Shown here: piece by piece, positions 50,836 to 60,499 of the stretch
Numbering within the stretch: the first letter of the stretch is position 1
Layout of the letters: each line of letters starts with the position of its first letter
From: Margaritispora aquatica
Taxonomy: Eukaryota; Ascomycota; Leotiomycetes; Helotiales; Discinellaceae
Assembly (NCBI GenBank): GCA_007644065.1
Contig: VJWN01000039.1
Coordinates: 211,456-275,455, forward strand
Direction of reading: 5' to 3'
DNA length: 64,000 nucleotides
The notes under the pieces: model-generated
Databases searched by the model: none
Seen by the model: the letters and a program-made list of their open reading frames with translations, nothing else
Told to the model about the DNA's origin: nothing
Translations under genes and position numbers: made by a program

Positions 50836-52723
50836 TCAAGAAGACTGAGCTACACAGTAGGTGTTTCCAATCGCCAGATATTCGCAGTTTGAGCCAATGC
50901 TGGGATTCCACGCAAAAAGCTGTGCGAAAGTAATACTGTAAGTGGCATCGATAGCAGCACATGAATCGCCGGCGACAACGGTATAGCTCCTTGCGCATGA
51001 AGAAACACAATACGTGTTCCCAATGGCAAGATACTCGCAGTTCGAACCAATGCTAGGATTCCATGCCAGGAGCTGTGCGAAAGTGATGCTATAACTGGCC
51101 TCGATGGCAGCACACGAATCACCGGCGACAACGGTATAGCTTTTTGTGCATGAAGATGTCTGTGTAGGCTGAATAGATGTCGTGGTAGTCGTTCCTGCAG
51201 ACTGAGCAACACAGTAAGTGTTTCCGATGGCTAGATACTCGCAGTTCGAACCAATGCTAGGATTCCATGCCAGGAGCTGTGCGAAAGTGATGCTATAACT
51301 GGCCTCGATGGCAGCACACGAATCACCGGCGACAACGGTATAGCTTTTTGTGCATGAAGATGTCTGTGTAGGCTGAATAGATGTCGTGGTAGTGGTTCCC
51401 GCGGACTGAGAAACACAATACGTGTTCCCAATGGCAAGATACTCGCAATTTGAACCGATGCTGGGATTCCACGCCAAGAGCTGTGCGAAAGTAATGCTGT
51501 AAGCGGCCTGAATAGCAGCGCATGAGTCGCCAGCCACTACTGTGTACGATTTAACACAAGTGGAAGTTGGACCAGCTGTCGTGGTTGTGCTCGTAGTTGT
51601 GCTTGGTACAGTGGTTGTTACATTGACCGTGGAGTTGTAGCAGCTGTTGATAGGAAATCGCCATGTGCTGTAATCAGTGTCATTGAAATTACTGCTGTTG
51701 AAATTCGTGCTGGAAGACCAAGGCCAATTTATGCAGTAGAAGTAGCCGGTATCGAAGCCTGTGCAATTGGTCGGGTTTATGCTGTTCCACTGGGTGAATT
51801 CGACGAGGGAGAAGTTGCCAAATGTTTGAGGAACACTGGTGCAATTGTCGGTTTCCGTCGCTCTGTACCAAGCTGTACAGTCGGAAACGGTGCAATTGGG
51901 GAGCGGTGATGGGAGACCAGGACCAGAAAAAACTGCTGGGCTAGGTCGGTATGCTTGAGCTTGAACACAGTAGTAGTTGCCGATTACAAGATTTGAGCAG
52001 TCGTAGAATACAGCTGGATTCCAGGAGATGAACTGGGCTTCATTGAAGCCGAAAAAGTAGTCTGTGATCGAGGTACAATTGTCACCCTTTGGCTGTCAGT
52101 CATAAATTTGCTGTAATGGCTTCGGGATAGACATACAGCTACAGCTTGATAGTATGTTTCGCAGCCACTGTAAATTCCTGCCTGGACGGGACTCGGCACT
52201 CCAAAAGGCTGCAGCTCTGTGACAGTTGGCTGAGCGTTGATTACTGTCGATGAGATGTATGAGTAAGGCTGGAGAGTAGTGGTTGACTTGGGAGAGGTTG
52301 TAGATATCGGCTTGCTCGTAGTCGTAATAGTTGGTGCTGCCGAAGTAGTTGTGGTGCATTTTGTCACTGTGGCGTCGACACCGACACAAACACTATAGCC
52401 AAGCCAAAGATTTACACAAGTACTTCCGACTGCTGGGTTCCATGCATAGCTACAATGTTAGCATTCAAGCAGAACAGCAGAACGGAGACTTACAATTGTG
52501 CAAGAGTGAATGCATTCTTATATGCTGTGACAATAGCATCGCAAGAGTCACCGGTCGAAACTACGTAGTAGTTGTTGCAATTACAAGGAATTCCTGTCTG
52601 ATACACCGCAGGTGCAGAGGTTGTTGTTGTTGTTGCCCTCCGATCATGTTTGTGTACAATTGAATGGGGTACGAGAGCTTCGCATGCTCCGAGCAGAGTC
52701 AGGATTACCAGTAACAAATGCAT
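50836..52723 (-). CDS. Secreted protein with seven LysM domains (chitin-binding, effector-type)
   Basis: LysM modules bind chitin or related N-acetylglucosamine polymers outside the cell. In fungi such proteins protect hyphae or sequester chitin fragments. Exons on the minus strand: 52723-52494, 52449-52137 and 52086-50836, with introns of 44 and 50 nt, giving 597 residues. The signal peptide is about residues 1-17 (MHLLLVILTLLGACEAL), followed by a dibasic DRR that may be a Kex2 site. LysM1 (NYYVVSTGDSCDAI) and LysM2 (GDNCTSITDYFFGFNEAQF) are diverged, with Thr/Ser-rich linkers. LysM3 (TDNCTSVPQTFGNFSL) is more diverged still. LysM4-7 are near-identical units of the type SYTVVAGDSCAAI..AYSITFAQLLAWNPS. 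Each domain has Cys pairs typical of fungal LysMs. No enzymatic domain is present. The gene is head-to-head with a chitinase gene, a common fungal arrangement. Confidence 0.87.
51029..51393 (-). repeat. Identical 161-bp duplication inside the LysM gene
   Basis: 51029-51189 and 51233-51393 read base-for-base the same by eye (204-bp spacing), covering one LysM unit and its Thr-rich linker. Flanking LysM units are similar but not identical. This points to recent tandem duplication or gene conversion. Confidence 0.85.
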
Positions 52724-53577
52724 CGCAAATTTGTTTCAATGTATCGAGAAAGGCAGAGTCCTGGCTGGGCTCAGTGGAATCTGATTTTCGAACTTCGGAT
52801 ATAACTATGCTTCACTTCTCGCAGGACCGAAAAAGCTCAGCGCGGCTTGGGAAATTCTCTCTCCTGATCGAACGCCAGACATAACGAGGTGCGATCGATC
52901 TCATGGGTGCTAGCCAGACATGACGAGGTAAAATTGATTTACTCGTGCCCCCCAGGTTTGCTGAGATGCGAATTTCAGAGACCTGCTCGGGTAAGCACGA
53001 GCCATGATCGAACGAACATACAAGGATGTTAAAGTAAAGTTTTGGAGGTAACCGCTTGCAAGGATTTAAGAGACAAGGGAAGGGTATATATATATTATAT
53101 GCATATATATATATAATATTACAACCCTTCTGATTCTGACCCCCACTTCTTCTTCCCAGCATTGTTATTTACCCAAGATGATGCTGTTGGCGATCTTATC
53201 GACTATCCAGAGCAATCAATGCCAGTAAAGAGAGAACATAAATCTCTAGGATAGTGATCGGCACACCTCAGGTAACCTTACAGTTAATTGCTCATCTCCG
53301 TTGCCTGCATTCTGTTCGGCCTTGTAGGATCCCCTCAGTACTCGGAGATGACTATGAAATTCAGGGAAATGCAACTTCTGCCCCCCGCATGCACGCTTCC
53401 TCCGTGTGGGAGTAAAGTAAGTATTCGCGGTACAGTAGCTGCGATGAAAAGGTCAACCAACGATTCGGATTATGACAGATACCTCCGAATCTTCACACAT
53501 GTACTGTAGAACAAAGAAACCGAAAGTTGCTGCACTCACTCATTCCGTACTGTCGAATCGAATCGACCTAACATAAC
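52724..53577. promoter_or_regulatory. Shared divergent promoter region of the LysM and chitinase genes
   Basis: The 854-bp interval lies between two divergent start codons. It contains a direct repeat GCCAGACAT(A/G)ACGAGGT at 52874-52890 and 52913-52929, and an AT-only tract with a self-complementary centre (ATATGCATAT) at about 53085-53120. These are candidate regulatory or structural sites; no factor is assigned. A frame at 52812-53162 is not supported. Confidence 0.5.
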
Positions 53578-55526
53578 ATGACTGCAACTCGAACAGTGGT
53601 AGCCTGGCTTGCCACCTTTGGCCTTCTTTTATTTTCCGTTCTTGCCCAAGATTATACCTGCAGCCCCACCAAGCCATGCGCGATAGGATGCTGTTCAAAT
53701 GGGTAAGAGCGAAGCACAGTGGAAAATGGAAACTTTTGACGCCAGACCGACTGATATTTTCCCAGAGGTGTTTGTGGACTGGGACCTGTCTTTTGCGCGG
53801 CAGAAAATTGCACTTCCAGCTGTGGCTACAAGAGCGAATGTGATCCTGGATGGGGTATACAGTGGAGTAACGCCTCAACGTGTCCATTGAATGTCTGCTG
53901 CAGTGCTTTTGGTGAGTTCAGAGCAGCTGCGAGGAATCGTGGTAGGTGGAAGGCTAATGGAAACAGGATTTTGTGGAAGCACTGCCGACTTTTGTGGCGA
54001 CACAAAGGCTCCCGAACCATCGTGTAGCGGCAATTCTGCAACGAACGGTCGTGTCATCGGATATTATGAAGGCTGGAACTTGGAGAGATCTTGCAATAGT
54101 CAGGAGGCATCCGTCATGGAGATAACAACGTGCTGACAACTATTCAAGCAATGGCACCAGAAGACGTAACACTTGGCTACTGGACGCACATCAATTTCGC
54201 CTTTGCGTATATCGACCCGAGTACTTTTGAGATAGCACCGATGTCAAACGACGTATGCTTTTCCATCAAGATTCAATGTCTTCTGAGCTCACATTTTTTC
54301 AGGTCGCGGCGTTATATCAACGTGTCTCAGCCCTTAAACAGAAACAGAACGGCTTAGAGGTCTGGATCAGTGTGGGTGGCTGGTCATTCAACGATCCAGG
54401 CGCAACAGCTACCACTTTTTCAAACCTTGCGCGTTCATCATCCGCGCAGAGTGCTTTCTTCAAGTCTCTGATTTCTTTCTTGGTGAACAACAATTTCGAT
54501 GGCGTCGACCTCGATTGGTATGTGCTTGGCTCTGATTCGCCATCGTTGACTAACGTAAGGGCAGGGAGTATCCAGTAGCACCGGATCGATTCGGATCTCC
54601 AGATGATTTTGTTAATTTTGTCTCGTTTTTGAAGAACCTCCGTGCGGCTTTTGACAATGCGGGGTTGTCGCACAGGTTTGGAATCTCCCTCACGCTGGTA
54701 CGCACACCAAGCTCTCTACTCAACGTTTCTTGCTAAATTGTACAATAGCCATCTTCATATTGGTACCTCCAAGGTTTCGACATCGCCGGCATGGAGCCTA
54801 TTCTTGACTGGTTCAACGTTATGACCTATGACTTGCACGGTACTTGGGACGCTGGCGTCAAGAGCATTGGAAACATCGTTCAAGCACATACAAATCTCAC
54901 GGAAATTAACCTAGCGCTTCAACTGCTGTGGCGGAATAATATCAACCCCGCCAAGGTGAACATGGGTCTGGGCTTCTATGGTCGAAGTATGTACCTCATC
55001 TTCTTGCAAGCGGTATAATAATTCGATTTTGTGCAGGCTTCACGCTCACCGATCCGTCATGTTCGGCAACGGGATGCCCATTCAGTGCCAGCGGTAACGC
55101 AGGGCCTTGTACAGCCACTGCTGGGATTCTATCATCTGTCGAGATTGGGGACATCATCAGTGCTGGAGCCACTGTGACCTTGGACAAGGATGCAGCAGTC
55201 AAGATTGTGACGTGGGGAGGGAACCAGTGGGTACGTACACTTATCTAGCAAAGAGAGCATGGCTCAAGTGACCGAATTGACCTTCCCTAGGTGTCGTACG
55301 ATGATGGTGAGACGATGAAAACTAAGCTTCAATACGCAAATTCGAAGTGCTTGGGAGGGTAAGTCCTGATTATTCTCAAATCACATCATGCAACTAATGT
55401 TGGTTTAGAACACTTGTATGGGCGATGGACCTGGATAACGGCTCGATGATAGGAGATATGGGAAAGACTAGTGATTTCTCGAAGAAAGTCGTTACGGGGG
55501 ACTATAGTGGATTGTGGTTCTATTAG
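53578..55526 (+). CDS. Secreted GH18 chitinase with two hevein (CBM18) modules
   Basis: Endo-acting chitin hydrolase of glycoside hydrolase family 18. Exons: 53578-53702, 53766-53911, 53967-54098, 54149-54252, 54303-54517, 54565-54697, 54749-54986, 55037-55230, 55291-55358 and 55409-55526, giving 490 residues. Introns are 47-63 nt; intron 54099-54148 has a weak GTCAGG donor but restores the expected GH18 start. The signal peptide is about residues 1-23 (ends VLA). Two Cys-rich hevein-like modules follow (GGVCGLGPVFC and CCSAFGFCGSTADFCG). The GH18 barrel starts RVIGYYEGWN and carries DGVDLDWEYP, whose Glu is the catalytic acid; an intron falls inside the DW codon pair. MTYDLHGTWD and GLGFYGRS are further conserved strands. 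The protein ends at the barrel, without the long C-terminal tail often seen in LysM-linked (subgroup C) fungal chitinases. Confidence 0.9.
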
Positions 55527-56029
55527 ACACAGTACGATGAGTTTAATCTTGCGATAGAACATATGGACGTACCATCAGATTATCATGAAGCATGTTATTG
55601 AACGCATCACTATATGAACTGCTATGGGGTCCGCTCTATATATAGCATGGTGCATCCGATCCAACAGTGCTGCGATAGCGTGAGCTAAGGCCGGACGTCG
55701 AGCTCGTAGTATTATAGCTGCTGTAATAAAAGGGAAGAACCTACTAGTCATCGATAGTGTGAATACGACTGGAACCGCAATGAGAGAGACGACAAGCCTC
55801 GTCGAAGGCAATGAAGGGGGAAAGGTGGTGGAACTCGTGGTTGCGCTCGACTGTGCGCTGTTTAGTTGTTTCCCTGCGGCTCTTAGGCGCGGTCCACGGA
55901 AGCCAGTGCCCGGGGATCGGATAGGAATTCCGTTAGGCTTAGCTCTAGCGCATTGATACCCACGGACACGGTAGCATCTGCCTCGTCAAATTCTATATCC
56001 ACTTTGTATCCTCTCTGTTATAGAAAGAA
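55527..56029. other. Intergenic; one open frame of uncertain status
   Basis: A minus-strand frame is open from about 55980 to 55575. It has a Ser/Thr-rich stretch followed by a hydrophobic segment (LVVSLIAVPVVFTLSM) and could be a last exon of an unseen gene, but it has no ATG and no splice partner was found. Nothing else is seen. Confidence 0.35.
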
Positions 56030-56840
56030 AAGATATCCGTACCAGATCTATAGATGAGTCAATCTGGCGCGATCTCTCCAAAGATACCTTCCGACAACAT
56101 TTAGTCAACCTTGAAGAGACGACCAACGCGGTCCCCATCGCTCCTCAATACTTCAGCGCCGCAGACTGGCTTCCTGCATCTCCACATAATCCGAACACGA
56201 AGTACAGCTTACCATTCGTTGTCGAACAACATCTTGCCGATGATTTTGCTTCCCTTGTAGCTGTCGATGAAGGTGCATAAAGCGTGGCTGCTGTTTGTAT
56301 CGAGTAGTATCTTGGCCCGCCAAGTCTCACACTGCGATTCGCCGCATTGGACATCTCGCTAAACAACGAGACTAAGACTGCATTGGAAGGATGGTCATCT
56401 ATTCTGTCAACGGTAGATGCTGATCGGGAGGAGAATGGCTCAAATGCTATGAAAGTACTATATCATAGTGTTGTTCGCTTGCATCGCCGACGTCTCCTTG
56501 CACGACTACGCTCCTCTCATTGGGAGAAACCGGAGTATCTGTCCAAGAGTCACAAAAACCTTTGTTGAAGGATATATATAATCTTTTCCACTGTGCACAA
56601 TTTTCATACACCAGAAAGGAGGCTGAGTCAAGATTTCAGGTGGAGAAGCACTTGAGAGATCTTGTGTCTACCTACCAAGCTTTTGAAAACATATCCGGGA
56701 ATCATCGGGAAGATTTGTACTCCCTCATGGCGCCCAGTTTCGAATTTTGCTCGACCGCTTCAATTCAGGATTTTCTTCTATGTTTGGAAGACAGTATTGG
56801 ATCAACACCAGTGGTAATGGTGCGACGATGAGGCAGCTTG
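56030..56840 (+). pseudogene. Decayed gene fragment with two in-frame stops and a frameshift
   Basis: From about 56030 a protein-like frame (SIWRDLSKDTFRQHLVNLEE, then YFSAADWLPASPHNPNTKY) runs to a TAA at 56278-56280, continues in the same frame to a TAG at 56311-56313, then reads on through ISLNNETKTALEGWSSIL and VVRLHRRRLLARLRSSHWEK. The frame changes near 56550 and a second coding-like stretch (FSYTRKEAESRFQVEKHLRD) continues to about 56830. Composition and continuity suggest a former fungal gene of unknown function. It sits at the edge of the AT-rich island, so spread of C-to-T mutation into flanking DNA is a plausible cause. Confidence 0.55.
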
Positions 56841-58088
56841 CGAGAGGATCCAGATGCTGTCGAGCTCGTAACTTAGCCAATACGAGGCGGGCATGTAAGG
56901 GGATCCGCATCACAGCTGCTCAGTAGCATCGAGGCTAGAGGGGGCGATCGTGGAATATGGTTAAAGCTGCCCCATACCTCGCTGGCGTGGTCTTCTCAGC
57001 TGCGACGTGGCCATCAGAGGAGCCTAGCGGGAAGGGGTAGAATTCTAGCAGGAGGTTCGAATGCGCATAAAGAGCGAGCACCAAGCGGCGCAAGGCAGAG
57101 GTTGGTAGGCTGTTGAAAGGAAGGAAGAAGGGAAAGGAGCGGGCGATGGAAGTCGCGAAATTTTTATACCCCGCGAAAGCGGCGGCTGGTCCGTGCGCGT
57201 GCCTTGCCTAATACAGTAGGTCGCGGTTTTCTGATATAGGCTTGCCGTCTGGTTGTTTACTATTATAAAGCGGCTTTTCCCGGAATCGTCTTTCTATATC
57301 GATTTTAGGTTTCGAACTTTTATTATTTAATTATAGTTCTTTTTATAGTTATTTATATTTTCTTTTCCGTTATTCGACTAGTTATTATTCCTTTATAATA
57401 TCGTCTGTATTATTTTCTATTTCTTTTAATATAATACTCCAGATTTATAAATAATCGCTCGGTGCGAATTTTTTTCGGTTTAGTCTTAGAATATATTTTT
57501 ATCGCTATTTTATCTAGTTTTTTCTTAAGTATATAGATTTTTTAAATTTATAGATATTATTCTAAATAGCTCTAACTATCGATAGCCGAGTTTAGATTTA
57601 GCGGATATATCGATTTTTATAAAATAGGTGTATATAGAGCTAAAAGGGAGGTATAGAAAAATATTCGAAATAATCGAAAAATAGAAGTCTAGGATAAGCT
57701 AGATGTAAAACTCTAGGGTAACCTGTGTATAAAGGTCTAGGGAGGTAAGATAGAGATAAAAGATAAACTTGATTAATTACTTTTAGAATACTAGCTATTC
57801 TTAGTTTTCTATATATTATAGTAATCTATCTAATATTAGACCGTCGGTAGGTAATTAGACCGAATAAGGATATTTTATAATCGTACGATTAATTACCTCT
57901 ATTCTAGTATCGTACGATTACCCCCTCTTTAGTTATCCCTATTAGAAAATAATTATTAAGGATTATACGGTTATTCTTATTCTCGGAATAGACGAGTACC
58001 CCTATACGGGGATCGTATATCTATATTTCGAAATCGGGTTTATATTTATCCGATTCTATATTAATACTAGTTTAACTTAAAAGTCTAA

Positions 58089-58202
58089 AGTATAAAAAGT
58101 ATAAAAAGTATAAAAAGTATAAAAAGTATAAAAAGTATAAAAAGTATAAAAAGTATAAAAAGTATAAAAAGTATAAAAAGTATAAAAAGTATAAAAAGTA
58201 TA
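58089..58202 (+). repeat. 9-bp tandem repeat (AGTATAAAA), about 12-13 copies
   Basis: The unit AGTATAAAA repeats without visible change for about 114 bp inside the AT-rich island. Its uniformity contrasts with the heavily mutated surroundings, consistent with slippage after the mutational decay. Confidence 0.9.
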
Positions 58203-59608
58203 ATTATATACTAGTAATAATTTTAATATCTTATATAAATCCTATTATAGCTCTGTCCGATATAGTCCTATTCTATTAATTCCTTTTTATATCTACTAAC
58301 GGATAAAAGATATAGTCTATTTCCCTTAAATAGATATGGTTAGGTCTATAATCAATATATTTCCTAATCAATTTATATTAAACTATCTCTCGTTTTTAAA
58401 TATTAAAGAGAGAAAAATATAAGATCCGTTTAATAATATAGTAAGAATTAACATTATAGGATTTCTAGTCTTATTAAAACTTCTTTTTCAAGCCACTCTT
58501 AACTTCTATTTATATACAAAAAGTAGAATAATCAGCTATTTACTAGCCGATAGTTGCGTGAATTTTTATTATCTAATATCTCTATTATATCTATACGACG
58601 TGACCCCTATTCATTATATACCATTCCCGACACTAATAAACGTCTCTACGTATTTAAAATATCATAATTAACCTCGTCATCGTCAGTAAATATCATATAT
58701 TTATATACCCTAAAAGCTAATCCAGCCTATCAATACAAAGTAAAATATAATATCAATATATATCCCTACCACAATATATTGGTTTAAATAAGCCATTATA
58801 TTAATAGTTAGATTTAGCTTTAAAGCTTATATACTATATTTTCTTATATCTAATTATAGTTAGTATTAAACTACTATAATATAGTTAGTTAGGAATTCTA
58901 TTATTTTTGGACTATACGGCTACTAGGCCTAATCGGAAATAGTACCGAAACCGAAAAAGACCGATAGTACGCGACTTAGAGTTTTTAACTCTCCGACTCG
59001 GACTCCGAAGTAGATCTAACCCTACTATATTATAAATACTCGATATAGTTAATGATATTAATTTATAATAATCGGATAGATTAGTTATACCGATTACTAC
59101 CTTAGGTATTTAGTATAGTTCTATATAGCTAGAGAAAATAGCTCTCTAGTTTATTAAGTTTAATTTAAGTTTATTTACCTTTATATCTAGCTTATTCTAG
59201 ACTTTTTATATCTAGCTTACCCTAGACTTTTATTTCTAATTAGGTCGTTCCCTAACCTACGGTTTTTTCTACTTATATAATATTATACTTATAAGAATAG
59301 AAAAGTCAAAATTCTCGATGGCACTAGCTATAGTATATAGTATACTAATACTATCTTTGTCCTAGCTACGTATAATATCCAGATATATTTTTTAAATAAA
59401 AGCTTTCAGCTTAAGATAATATCCTACCTATAGTAATCTTAGATAAGCTCAATTAAATAAAAGGAAGATATTGGTTTAAATATACTATTATATTAAAATA
59501 GTTATATTTAGCTTTAAAGCTTATATACTATAGTTTTTATTTCCTATTATAGTTAGTATAAAACTACTATAGTATTATTGATTATTAGCCCCACTATTAG
59601 TTAAACAG

Positions 59609-59784
59609 TATAAGCCACTATATACACCGCTATATACACCGCTATAAGCCACTATATACACCGCTATATACACCGCTATAAGCCATTATATAGACCGCTA
59701 GTCTAGTTATACACCGCTAGTTTAGTTATACACCGCTAGTTTAGTTATACACCGCTAGTTTAGTTATACACCGCTAGTTTAGTT
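59609..59784 (+). repeat. Tandem repeats of 35 and 19 bp with ACACCGCTA core
   Basis: About two copies of a 35-bp unit (core TATACACCGCTATATACACC) at about 59609-59690 are followed by four to five copies of the 19-bp unit AGTTATACACCGCTAGTTT up to about 59784. The shared ACACCGCTA core suggests one array evolved from the other. Confidence 0.8.
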
Positions 59785-60499
59785 ACTGCCTTAGGTATCT
59801 ATTATAGTTCTATATTACTAGAGAGAATAGCTCTCTAGTTTACCAAGTTCAATTCAAGTTTATTTTACCTTCACATCTACCTTACCCTAGACTTTCACAT
59901 CTACCTTACCCTAGAGTTCCACTTCACATCTAGCTTACCCTAGACTTTTGTTTTCTAATCAGGTCATTCCCCGACCTACGGTTTTTCCCTGCCTACAAAA
60001 GAATTATGGGTTCAAAAGACTAATATATATATACATATACAATGCCTAAAAACAATCCTACTTAGAGGATAAAAAGCGATAGTATATATAATAGGTATAT
60101 ATTGAGGGAAATGAGTTAATTACTCGAATAAATGGGTAAACTGATTAAGGACAAAAGTCTAGGGTAATTTCGATACCAAAGTAAGGTCTTAATCAGTCTA
60201 ATAAAATAAAGGTATATAGCTATACACAAGTAACTTATAATAGCGCTAAAACCTTATCCCTAACAGTAGAGCTAATACTTCCGATAACCCGAATAACCAA
60301 TGATATTATAGTGGTTTGATACTAATTATAATAGGCAGTAACTTATAGTAAATAACCTTTAAAACAATTAATCATTTTAAATATTAAAGTTATCTTAAAA
60401 CTAATATAGGCTTATCTATTTACTTCCCTATAAAGTACTTATTTTCCTGGACACAATCAGTCGCTACTGGTATATTCTTCTACCCAAATATCCATTATA

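Larger units (their letters stand above)
56841..60499. mobile_element. AT-rich RIP-degraded repeat island, probably old transposon copies
   Basis: From about 57200 to 60500 the sequence is very AT-rich with TA-heavy words and no long open frame. Two diverged copies of one element portion lie in the same orientation at about 58780-59280 and 59460-60000. Each has an AGCTTTAAAGCTTATATACTAT word, then an AGAATAGCTCTCTAGTTTA-like word, then CTAGACTTT motifs. An inverted copy of the end lies at about 57660-57830. Where the copies differ, several changes are CA to TA, as RIP produces. No transposase or reverse transcriptase can be read. Confidence 0.7.

Noticed and set aside
50838..50885. A short intron joining LysM7 to the terminal LysM
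   Set aside because: The only phase-compatible donor (GTGTAG) would delete a conserved Cys and give a very short intron with poor signals.
55575..55983. Minus-strand open frame with a Ser/Thr-rich and hydrophobic segment
   Set aside because: No ATG, no upstream exon found, and not supported by a domain; kept only as a note.
59609..59784. CRISPR-like array
   Set aside because: The units are head-to-tail without unique spacers and lie in decayed fungal repeat DNA; ordinary tandem repeats.
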